Part shown: piece after piece, positions 1 to 5,326 of the stretch
Layout: every line of letters begins with the position of its first letter
How positions within the stretch are numbered: the first letter of the stretch is position 1
DNA from: Saprospiraceae bacterium
Lineage (GTDB): Bacteria; Bacteroidota; Bacteroidia; Chitinophagales; Saprospiraceae
DNA: 5,326 bases
Direction: 5' to 3'
Assembly (NCBI GenBank): GCA_007134625.1
Contig: SLKL01000076.1
Location: 1-5,326 of the forward strand
The notes under the pieces: model-generated
Database searches by the model: none
What the model was told of the DNA's origin: nothing
Seen by the model: the letters and a program-made list of their open reading frames with translations, nothing else
Made by a program: the position numbers and the translations under genes

Positions 1-224
1 ATCCTGAGGTGTTGAAATGCACTGAATAGTTTTTCTGACATAAAAATCTGAGTTAAATTATTTTGGCTCGAATAAATGATTGTAAATCACAACCTAAGAT
101 AAGAGCGAAAGTTTTAATTATGAAAGTCATAATATAGAACAATTGGTCTCCTATAGGTTTTTAATTGAGTCAAAAAGTTCAACCTTCTTTAATGTAATCA
201 AGTCTTGGTGTTTAAGTCTATAAG
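1..224. other. Left flank with no recognisable gene
   Basis: No convincing coding region or RNA gene is visible here. Forward frame 3 is open from the window edge to a TAG at 27-29, so the last few codons of an upstream gene could end there, but eight codons are too few to judge. A small inverted repeat (TAAGTC, 5-nt loop, GACTTA) at 213-229 overlaps the left edge of the repeat array. Confidence 0.5.
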
Positions 225-374
225 ACTTAGCCAAATGCATGCGTGAGGAGGGTGTAAATTTAAGTTTTCGATGGAATAGTCATGGCAAAGACTTTAGAGC
301 GAAATCCAAAACACTCTGACCAGGAAAATGCAATTGTGTTTTATCAAAGAAATTAGTAAAGAAAATCCAAAAAT
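225..374. repeat. Repeat unit 0, diverged head with beta tail
   Basis: The beta tail at about 281-374 is clear: CATGGCAAAGA, then the CACTCTGACCAGGAAAATGC block, as in units 7 and 8. The head at 225-280 is degenerate. It keeps ACTTAGCCA at 225-233, as in units 2 and 4, but has no AAATATTT centre. Its 150 bp length fits the array period, so it is read as the decayed outermost copy. Confidence 0.6.
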
Positions 375-541
375 ACTTAGCGAATCTTGGCGCCTTAGCG
401 TCCTTGCGCGAACCAAATATTTCTCGCTAAGTCGCGAAGGCGCAAAGTTGCGCAAAGACATCAAAGACAAATTAAAACAACATAACAAGGAAATTACAAT
501 ATTGTCTTATCCAATCTATCTGTGAAGAATATCCCATAAAA
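375..541. repeat. Repeat unit 1, canonical CTTNGCG/CGCNAAG palindrome with alpha tail
   Basis: The left half-head carries CTTNGCG-type words at 376, 386, 394 and (imperfect) 403. The centre AAATATTT is at 415-422. The right half-head carries CGCNAAG at 425, 433, 441 and 451. ACTTAGCGA at 375-383 is a perfect inverted match to TCGCTAAGT at 424-432, and GCGCCTTAGCG pairs with CGCGAAGGCGC (433-443) with one mismatch. The alpha tail holds the 10-bp palindrome ACAATATTGT at 496-505. Positions 433-541 match 1867-1975 with about two differences. Confidence 0.88.
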
Positions 542-730
542 ACTTAGCCACGCTTGAGCGTGGTAAACTCAATTGGTCATGCTTGTTGATTGATTAACTC
601 AAAGCCAAAATATTTCTGAGTTTATCAAGCAATAGGCATGACAAAGACATCACATACAAATCAAAACAGCATAACAAGGAAGCAACAATATTGTCTTATC
701 TAATCTATCTGTGAAGAATATCCAAAAAGT
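542..730. repeat. Repeat unit 2, long-hairpin head with alpha tail
   Basis: The head opens with a tight hairpin, CCACGCT/AGCGTGG, at about 548-563. It is followed by a 26-bp imperfect stem with arms 576-601 and 617-642 and a 15-nt loop that contains AAATATTT (608-615). The alpha tail has ACAATATTGT at 685-694. Positions 536-686 match 927-1077 (unit 4) with two substitutions, at 630 and 669. Confidence 0.88.
576..642 (+). other. 26-bp imperfect stem-loop in unit 2
   Basis: The arms 576-601 and 617-642 are complementary at 22 of 26 positions. Two of the four exceptions (583/635 and 585/633) are U-G or G-U wobbles if the plus strand is transcribed. The other two are A-G (589/629) and T-T (595/623). 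The loop is 602-616. The same structure recurs in unit 4 with arms at 967-992 and 1008-1033. Confidence 0.75.
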
Positions 731-932
731 ACTTAGCGAATCTTGGCGCCTTAACGTCCTTGCGCGAACTAAATATTTCTTAGTTTACCTAGCCGTAGGC
801 AAGGCTAAGTCGCAAAGTTGAGTTTATCAAGCCACAGGCATGGCAAAGAAATTATAGTAAAATCGAAATATCCTGACAAGTAAAATGAAATTGTGTTTTA
901 TCAAACATATCAATAAAGAAGATCCTATAAAA
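731..932. repeat. Repeat unit 3, composite head with beta tail
   Basis: The left half resembles unit 1 (CTTAGCG, CTTGGCG, CTTAACG, CTTGCGCG). The centre AAATATTT is at 771-778. The right half is composite: a small nested hairpin at 779-809 (CTTAG...CCTA-GCCG-TAGG...CTAAG), a CGCAAAG word, and then a GAGTTTATCAAGCC...CATGGCAAAG segment like that in unit 5. The tail is a diverged beta type. Confidence 0.85.
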
Positions 933-1077
933 ACTTAGCCACGCTTGAGCGTGGTAAACTCAATTGGTCATGCTTGTTGATTGATTAACTCAAAGCCAAA
1001 ATATTTCTGAGTTTATCAAGAAATAGGCATGACAAAGACATCACATACAAATCAAAACAACATAACAAGGAAGCAAC
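933..1077. repeat. Repeat unit 4, near-identical copy of unit 2, truncated in its tail
   Basis: This is a copy of unit 2 at an offset of 391 bp (151 bp compared, two differences). Similarity ends abruptly after AGCAAC at 1077, exactly where unit 2 enters its ACAATATTGT palindrome. The segment carrying the GxxExxY gene follows. Confidence 0.88.
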
Positions 1078-1111
1078 CACAGAATTAGATCAGTACAATT
1101 CTTTTAATTTC

Positions 1112-1504
1112 TTATAGGTTATTTACTATTCGATATATCCCGTTTTTAATTAAGTCTTCATTGAAATTTATAAGCAAGCCTAATTTTAGCCCTGAGAGTT
1201 TTAGATAAGTGAGAACCTGTTTTCTGTGAACTAAACCAATTGCATCGACTGATTTCAATTCAATCAAAACTTTATTTTCGACAATTATATCAGCTTTAAA
1301 TCCTATTCCCATATTGTTATTTTTCCAATTTAATGGAATTCCTTGCTGCCTTGAAATACTCAATCCTTTCTCTTTCAATTCATAACAAAGTACCTCCTCA
1401 TAAACTGATTCAAATAGTCCGGGACCTAAATCTACATGAATATTAAAGCAAGTATTGATTATAGTTTTTGCTAACTGGTTTTCTGTTTGTTTCATGAATT
1501 GCAT
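1112..1504 (-). CDS. GxxExxY family protein, predicted PD-(D/E)XK nuclease fold
   Basis: The product is 130 residues, the usual size of the GxxExxY family (TIGR04256; related to the PDDEXK_3 family). The signature G29-L-F-E32-S-V-Y35 is present in the context DLGPGLFESVYEEVL. A nuclease-like core follows: D72 in the strand FKADIIV, then E82-L-K84 in VLIELKSV, matching D-X(n)-E-X-K. H93 and the Q96-V-L-T-Y100 element resemble the QxxxY motif of RecB/Cas4-like nucleases. All expected catalytic-type residues are intact, so the gene does not look decayed. There is no signal peptide or membrane segment, so it is probably cytoplasmic. ATG at 1504 is chosen; a second ATG three codons in (M4) is equally possible because no Shine-Dalgarno site marks either. 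The gene stands alone on the reverse strand, flanked by repeat units on both sides. Function of the family is not established; DNA or RNA cleavage is inferred from the fold. Confidence 0.93.
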   Translation of the reverse strand: MQFMKQTENQLAKTIINTCFNIHVDLGPGLFESVYEEVLCYELKEKGLSISRQQGIPLNWKNNNMGIGFKADIIVENKVLIELKSVDAIGLVHRKQVLTYLKLSGLKLGLLINFNEDLIKNGIYRIVNNL

Positions 1505-1543
1505 AATTGACTCACTTTTAGGTTTTAGAATTATAATCTATTG

Positions 1544-1574
1544 CAATGATACTGAAATAATTAAAAGAAAGCAA
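1544..1574 (-). promoter_or_regulatory. Candidate Bacteroidota-type promoter of the GxxExxY gene
   Basis: Read on the reverse strand, TTG (1574-1572) lies 20 nt upstream of TATCATTG (1551-1544). This fits the Bacteroidota pattern TTG - about 20 nt - TAnnTTTG with one mismatch in the -7 box. It would place the transcript start roughly 30 nt before the ATG at 1504. In AT-rich DNA such matches occur by chance, so this is tentative. Confidence 0.3.
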
Positions 1575-1620
1575 TTTTCCCAAATCATCTGATTACATGA
1601 CAAAAAGTTGAAAGATAATA

Positions 1621-1794
1621 GAACCTTTATTTCTTAGTTTACCTAGCCGTAGGCAAGGCTAAGTCGCTAAGTCGCAAAGTTGAGTTTATCAAGCCACAGG
1701 CATGGCAAAGAATATAGTGTATTAACAAAACACTTGAGCAAAGAAAATACCATTAACTATTTCCAGAGTTACGGATTAAGAATATCCAAAAAAT
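1621..1794. repeat. Repeat unit 5, left half missing, unusual tail
   Basis: The unit starts at GAACC followed by TTTATTTCTTAG, where other units have GAACC-AAATATTT-CTTAG, so the left half-head is absent and the centre is altered. The right half carries the nested hairpin (1633-1663), CGCTAAG at 1665, CGCAAAG at 1673 and GAGTTTATCAAGCC...CATGGCAAAG at 1682-1710. Against unit 3 it has one extra 8-nt TCGCTAAG word. The tail 1711-1780 matches neither tail type well until the alpha-like ending AAGAATATCC. Confidence 0.8.
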
Positions 1795-1975
1795 ACTTAG
1801 CGAATCTTGGCGTCCTTGCGTGAACCAAATATTTCTTAGTTTACCTAGCCGTAGGCAAGGCTAAGTCGCGAAGGCGCAAAGTTGCGTAAAGACATCAAAG
1901 ACAAATCAAAACAACATAACAAGGAAATTACAATATTGTCTTATCCAATCTATCTGTGAAGAATATCCCATAAAA
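1795..1975. repeat. Repeat unit 6, hybrid head with alpha tail
   Basis: The left half is of unit-1 type but lacks one 8-nt CCTTAGCG word. The centre AAATATTT is at 1827-1834. The right half joins the nested hairpin of units 3 and 5 (1835-1865) to the CGCGAAG/CGCAAAG/CGTAAAG series of unit 1 (1867-1891). The alpha tail is nearly identical to that of unit 1 and has ACAATATTGT at 1930-1939. Confidence 0.88.
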
Positions 1976-2137
1976 ACTTAGCGAATCTTGGCGCCTTGGA
2001 GGCTTCGCGTGAACCAAATATTTCTGAGTTTACCAAGCAATAAGCATGGGAAAAAAATTTTAGTAAAATCAAAACACTCTGACCAGGAAAATGCAATTGT
2101 GTTTTATTAAAGAAATCAATAAAGAAAATCCAAAAAT
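1976..2137. repeat. Repeat unit 7, beta type, tandem partner of unit 8
   Basis: The head has CTTAGCG, CTTGGCG, CCTTGGAGGC and CTTCGCG words, the centre AAATATTT at 2016-2023, and a right half GAGTTTACCAAGCAATAAGC...GGGAAA. The beta tail carries CACTCTGACCAGGAAAATGC and CAATTG. It is a near-perfect tandem duplicate of unit 8. Confidence 0.88.
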
Positions 2138-2301
2138 ACTTGGCAAATCTTGGCGCCTTGGAGGCTTCGCGTGAACCAAATATTTCTGAGTTTACCAAGC
2201 AGTAAGCATGGGAAAGAAATTTTAGTAAAATCAAAAACACTCTGACCAGGAAAATGCAATTGTGTTTTATTAAAGAAATCAATAAAGAAAATCCAATAAA
2301 C
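2138..2301. repeat. Repeat unit 8, beta type
   Basis: This differs from unit 7 by only a handful of substitutions and one or two single-base indels over about 163 bp, which indicates a recent tandem duplication. The AAATATTT centre is at 2178-2185. It is followed by ACTTAGCAG (2302-2310), the abrupt end of array similarity. Confidence 0.88.
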
Positions 2302-2310
2302 ACTTAGCAG

Positions 2311-2757
2311 GCTCACTCTGCAAACAATTAATCCCCTAAAATTTTACATCATAGCCTTTATGTGAAATTTATTTTATGCAAACTTAGAACTTTCTTAAAT
2401 GTTAAAAAAGGCTTATTGTTGCTGATGCTGTTTTTTTCTCTGTTTTTCGTATCTTGTTTTTTTGCATTTAAAAAGCGCTTTTTTTCAGCAATTTATAAAG
2501 GTAGAGATATTTTGGTTTCAACTGATACGTTTCGGAAGTTAAGCCGGTTTTCTAATTTTCTTCAACTTAGGGGAGCAGATTTGGAATTTTTAGGGTTTTA
2601 CTATTAACTTTATCCTTTCAAAACGATTATTGATTTATCCGGAATCCTTAGATAGAGACCATCATTCATGGCTATATTGTTCAACACTATTAAAGAAAGG
2701 GGAATGGATAACAAAAAGGGAAAATAACCGATTATTCTAATTAAAATCAGGAACCAA
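2311..2757. other. AT-rich intergenic region upstream of the protease gene
   Basis: This region has no array repeats. It contains only the doubtful ORF at 2362-2607. A possible Bacteroidota promoter (TTTG at 2580-2583, 21 nt, TAACTTTA at 2605-2612, one mismatch) could drive the downstream protease with a long leader, but this is weak. No convincing terminator hairpin is seen. Confidence 0.5.
2362..2607 (+). CDS. Doubtful small membrane-segment ORF (81 aa)
   Basis: This ORF has a GTG start and 81 codons. The product is very rich in Phe and Leu, with one hydrophobic stretch at about residues 17-36 flanked by KK and KKR, and a basic/polar C-terminal half. The cysteine at residue 32 is preceded by LFFVS, but it is followed by more hydrophobic residues, so a lipobox reading is unconvincing. 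No ribosome binding site is visible. The Phe richness largely reflects T-runs in the DNA. It matches no family I recognise. It may be a real small single-span membrane protein but is more likely a chance ORF in AT-rich intergenic DNA. Confidence 0.2.
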   Translation: MKFILCKLRTFLNVKKGLLLLMLFFSLFFVSCFFAFKKRFFSAIYKGRDILVSTDTFRKLSRFSNFLQLRGADLEFLGFYY

Positions 2758-5326
2758 ATGAAATTTATTTTTACAATTCTGACTTCAGTCACCCTACTTT
2801 TTTCATTTTACAGTACTCATGCTCAATCCAATTTTTGGTCAGAAACTGATGAAATCCATAGTGCCTTCAGGTCTTTAGCTGAAAAAGATATTCATCCGGA
2901 AGAATACCGGACTTTTTCGCTAGACTACACAGCTATGGCAGCAGCCCTGCAAAATGCTCCCGAAGAATTTACTAGAAGAGGTAGAAACAATCCATTGGAA
3001 GTGAAGCTACCCGATCCGGATGGCAATATGATTACTTTTCAACTGGTAAAATCGCAGATTATGGAGCAGGGCCTTGCCGATAAGTTTCCTGAAATAGTTA
3101 CCCTCTCGGGTAGAAGTACCGATGGAAAGTATTCCGGGAGGTTTGACTGGACTGTTCATGGTTTTCACGGTTTTGTTTTTTATCCGGAGGGTTCCTACTA
3201 CATCAATCCTTACAACAGAGAAACTGTAGAGCAGTACATTGTCTTCAAGGTTGAAAATAATTTTTCTAAGGAGAACTCCTTTCCCATGGAATGCGGGGTG
3301 AGCGGTGATGAACACGATATCAGAGAATATACCGATATGCTACATCAGGGAGGTTTTTCGGAAAACAGATCTTCAGAAGAGACCCAATCTTTATTGACCT
3401 ACAGAATTGCAGTAGTTGCAACAGGACAATATACGCAGTTTTTTGGAGGAAGTGTGCAGCAGGGATTGTCAGCTGTTGTAACCGGAATAAACAGGGTGAA
3501 TAATATTTTTGAAACAGACCTGGGAGTTAGATTTTTACTGGTAGAAAATAACGATGAGATCATTTTTACCGATCCGCAAACAGATGGTTACGAGGATGGC
3601 AACACCTCGCAGATGATCGTACATAATCAACAAGTACTTGATGACATAATAGGCAACGCAAATTACGATATAGGTCATGTTTTTGGAGTGCATCCTCAAA
3701 ATCTTGGAGGTCTAGCTTCTCTTTTTTCGTTATGTAATCCCAATAGTAAGGGAAGGGGCGTTTCAACCCACGTATTCCCTGCTAATGATCCCTTTATTGT
3801 ATCTATCGTTTGTCATGAGCTGGGGCATCAGTTTGGAGCGCGTCATACTATGTATTCCTGTCAGAATGTAAATCCTGAAACTGCATATGAGCCCGGAGGT
3901 GGTACTACCATAATGGCATATGCGGGCATTTGTCCCAATCCCAATAATATTCAGTCCAATGCAGATCCCATGTTTCATGTAAATTCCATCGAAGTAATGC
4001 GATCGTTTAGCAGGACGGGTAGTGGAAATAGCTGTGCTGTGGAATTGCCCACAGACAATATTCCCCCTGTTGTAGAATTAACTTACGAGAATGGATTTCA
4101 CATACCTATCTTAACTCCTTTCAAGTTGGAGGGATTTGCTACCGATCTCAATGATGATGAGTTGACTTATTCCTGGGAGCAATATGATATTGGCCCAACT
4201 CTCGATCCTTATCCCAATTTAGGTACTTCTGTTGGCGATTCACCCTTATTCAGAGTTTTTCCGCCTGTTGATGTGCCACATCGTTATTTTCCGAGGTTGA
4301 GTGATCTGGTAAACAACAGAAGTCAGCCTTATGAACTCTTGCCGGATACCACTCGTAATCTCACTTTTAGATTAATAGTCAGAGACAACAATCCAGAAAG
4401 TGGTGCAGTAGATTGGGAACAAGTAAGATTCAGATCTACAGCAAATGCCGGGCCATTCGTGGTGGAATACCCCAACGAAAGAGATACTTTCAGAGTGGGC
4501 GAACTTGTGGAAGTCAGATGGGACGTTGCCAATACTGACCTGCCCCCCGTCAATAGTCAACGCGTAGATATTTTATTGTCTAACGATCGTGGATTTAATT
4601 ATCCCATTACATTAACTGAAGGTGCCTTTAATACGGGTTCTGCAATGGTTCAGATTCCAAATACTGCTGGTAATCTGAATCGCATCAAAGTCAGAGCTGC
4701 TGACAACATATTTTTCGATATTTCAGATGTAAACTTTATCATTCAGGAAGCTGAAGCCCCCTTGCTGCTTGTAAATCACGATGCTTATCCAGGTACCATT
4801 TGCGCTCCGCAAAATAATCTTGTTTTCGATTTGTGGACGGAGGCAGTTCAGGGATACGCCGATACCCTTCAGTTTGAGTGGTTGAGTGAGTTGCCTGAAG
4901 GGGCAGAGATCCTCAGTGCTCCTGATCAGATAATTCCGGGTGAAAGTTATCAGATTGAATTGGACTTCTCAAACACTTTTGTCAGCGGTGATTTTGACCT
5001 GGATTTCAGATTGACTTCTGAGCAAGGAGATACCATAAACAGAACGGTATTTTTTGATATTATACCAAGTGATTTCAGAGCTTTTGATATTAACTTCCCA
5101 CTGGATGGTGCATCAGGAGTGAATGAAGTGGCTTCATACCGGTGGGTAGCTATTCCCGATGCTGTAGGTTATGAAATTGAAATTTCTGAAAATCCCTCCT
5201 TTTCCGAGGAGACCATTGTTTACAGCAATACTGTTTTTGATTCCGATTCCGTCCGCATTGATGTTATTTTAGAAAGTAACAGTATCTATTTCTGGAGAGT
5301 AAGACCATTTAACGATTGTGGTTTTG
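2758..5326 (+). CDS. Secreted reprolysin-like (M12B-type) zinc metalloprotease, 3' partial
   Basis: The frame stays open for 856 codons to the window edge. A signal peptide covers residues 1-22 (hydrophobic 3-18, cleavage probably after STHA before QS), so the enzyme is exported. Residues about 23-210 form a propeptide; C179 in ECGVSGD is a candidate zinc-binding switch cysteine. The catalytic domain (about 215-425) carries HELGHQFGARH at 353-363, with zinc ligands H353, H357 and H363, the general base E354, and the Met-turn I385-M386-A-Y. A conserved module follows (about 432-560, with TPFKLEGFATDLNDDELTYS and WEQYD), of a kind seen after this domain in Bacteroidota homologues. An Ig/Kre9-like domain (about 565-662, with SNDRG and NIFFDIS), another Ig-like domain (about 666-770) and an Fn3-like domain (771 onward, with YRWVAIPDAVGYEIEIS and YFWRVRP) follow. 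A C-terminal sorting domain (type IX secretion) is likely beyond the window but not seen. ATG at 2758 is chosen because the signal peptide starts there; a weak CAGGA lies 5 nt upstream. It probably degrades extracellular protein; the substrate is unknown. Confidence 0.95.
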   Translation, partial: MKFIFTILTSVTLLFSFYSTHAQSNFWSETDEIHSAFRSLAEKDIHPEEYRTFSLDYTAMAAALQNAPEEFTRRGRNNPLEVKLPDPDGNMITFQLVKSQIMEQGLADKFPEIVTLSGRSTDGKYSGRFDWTVHGFHGFVFYPEGSYYINPYNRETVEQYIVFKVENNFSKENSFPMECGVSGDEHDIREYTDMLHQGGFSENRSSEETQSLLTYRIAVVATGQYTQFFGGSVQQGLSAVVTGINRVNNIFETDLGVRFLLVENNDEIIFTDPQTDGYEDGNTSQMIVHNQQVLDDIIGNANYDIGHVFGVHPQNLGGLASLFSLCNPNSKGRGVSTHVFPANDPFIVSIVCHELGHQFGARHTMYSCQNVNPETAYEPGGGTTIMAYAGICPNPNNIQSNADPMFHVNSIEVMRSFSRTGSGNSCAVELPTDNIPPVVELTYENGFHIPILTPFKLEGFATDLNDDELTYSWEQYDIGPTLDPYPNLGTSVGDSPLFRVFPPVDVPHRYFPRLSDLVNNRSQPYELLPDTTRNLTFRLIVRDNNPESGAVDWEQVRFRSTANAGPFVVEYPNERDTFRVGELVEVRWDVANTDLPPVNSQRVDILLSNDRGFNYPITLTEGAFNTGSAMVQIPNTAGNLNRIKVRAADNIFFDISDVNFIIQEAEAPLLLVNHDAYPGTICAPQNNLVFDLWTEAVQGYADTLQFEWLSELPEGAEILSAPDQIIPGESYQIELDFSNTFVSGDFDLDFRLTSEQGDTINRTVFFDIIPSDFRAFDINFPLDGASGVNEVASYRWVAIPDAVGYEIEISENPSFSEETIVYSNTVFDSDSVRIDVILESNSIYFWRVRPFNDCGF

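Larger units (their letters stand above)
225..1077. repeat. Left block of modular palindromic repeat array (units 0-4)
   Basis: Five consecutive units begin with ACTTAG at 225 (diverged), 375, 542, 731 and 933, giving periods of 150, 167, 189 and 202 bp. Each has a GC-richer head with inverted-repeat character centred on AAATATTT, then an A-rich tail of alpha type (contains ACAATATTGT and ends GAAGAATATCC) or beta type (contains a CTGACCAGGAAAATG-like block and ends AGAAAATCC or similar). Tail order is beta, alpha, alpha, beta, alpha (truncated). No long ORF with protein-like features crosses the block. Short ORFs in it run through the repeats and appear spurious. Similar CTTNGCG-rich repeats are, from general knowledge, dispersed in many Bacteroidota genomes. 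The block stops at 1077, where the GxxExxY segment begins. Confidence 0.9.
1621..2310. repeat. Right block of modular palindromic repeat array (units 5-9)
   Basis: The array resumes at GAACC (1621) in the middle of a head and continues with units starting at 1795, 1976 and 2138 (periods 181, 162 and 164). It ends in a short ACTTAGCAG stub at 2302. Tail order is unique/hybrid, alpha, beta, beta. Unit orientation is the same as in the left block. The reverse-strand ORFs here repeat the same peptide segments because they read through the repeats, and they are not taken as genes. Confidence 0.9.

Noticed and set aside
294..525. Overlapping ORFs on both strands (294-488 minus, 328-525 plus)
   Set aside because: Both lie inside repeat units 0 and 1. 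Their coding potential comes from repeat sequence; there is no ribosome site or recognisable domain, and homologous units do not keep the frames open.
1112..1504. Toxin-antitoxin or restriction-modification pair
   Set aside because: There is only one gene; no partner ORF, methyltransferase or antitoxin-like protein is found on either side.
1078..1620. Insertion sequence or conventional transposon carrying the GxxExxY gene
   Set aside because: No transposase, no terminal inverted repeats at the two junctions and no matching target-site duplication are visible.
225..2310. CRISPR array
   Set aside because: Units are too long (150-200 bp) and show homologous tails instead of unique 30-40 bp spacers. 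The repeats are not identical, and no cas genes are present.
1950..2316. Reverse-strand ORFs of 117 and 66 codons with internally repeated peptides
   Set aside because: The peptide repetition simply mirrors the tandem units 7 and 8. The frame shifts between copies because unit length is not a stable multiple of three, and the residue composition is not protein-like.
2610..2792. Reverse-strand ORF of 60 codons
   Set aside because: It overlaps the start and signal-peptide region of the protease gene, has no recognisable features, and lies in AT-rich sequence where such ORFs arise by chance.
3007..4560. Reverse-strand ORFs at 3007-3315, 3566-3766, 3763-3978, 4329-4553 and 4372-4560
   Set aside because: All are antisense shadows of the metalloprotease reading frame, which has clear motifs throughout; none shows a domain of its own.

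Overview
The window looks like chromosomal DNA from a Bacteroidota bacterium, most likely a Saprospiria- or Cytophagia-like, probably aquatic lineage. The evidence is the low-to-moderate GC content, the absence of strong Shine-Dalgarno sites, a large secreted multidomain reprolysin-type metalloprotease of a kind common in that phylum, and a GxxExxY-family gene embedded in CTTNGCG-rich dispersed repeats. The assignment to lineage is inference.

Layout. Positions 1-224 hold no recognisable gene. From about 225 to 2310 the window is dominated by a non-coding array of 150-200 bp units. Unit starts, mostly marked by ACTTAG, lie at 225 (diverged), 375, 542, 731, 933, [1621, lacking its left end], 1795, 1976, 2138 and a stub at 2302. 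Each unit has a palindromic head built around AAATATTT, then a roughly 75-90 bp A-rich tail of one of two related types (alpha or beta). The array is interrupted once, at about 1078-1620, by a segment carrying a 130-codon reverse-strand gene for a GxxExxY-family protein with a PD-(D/E)XK nuclease signature. The breakpoints fall at the AT-palindromes of the flanking units. Positions 2311-2757 are mainly intergenic, with one doubtful 81-codon ORF. From 2758 to the right edge runs one open reading frame for a secreted M12B/reprolysin-like zinc metalloprotease: signal peptide, propeptide, catalytic domain, then Ig/Fn3-like modules. It continues past the window.

How the parts relate. The protease looks like an independent housekeeping or secreted-enzyme gene. 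The interesting part is the repeat array and its nested nuclease-fold gene: a modular palindromic repeat family whose half-units have been shuffled, possibly a non-autonomous mobile or structured DNA/RNA element. A functional link between the GxxExxY protein and the repeats is a hypothesis supported only by position and fold. Nothing in the window proves mobility or enzymatic activity.
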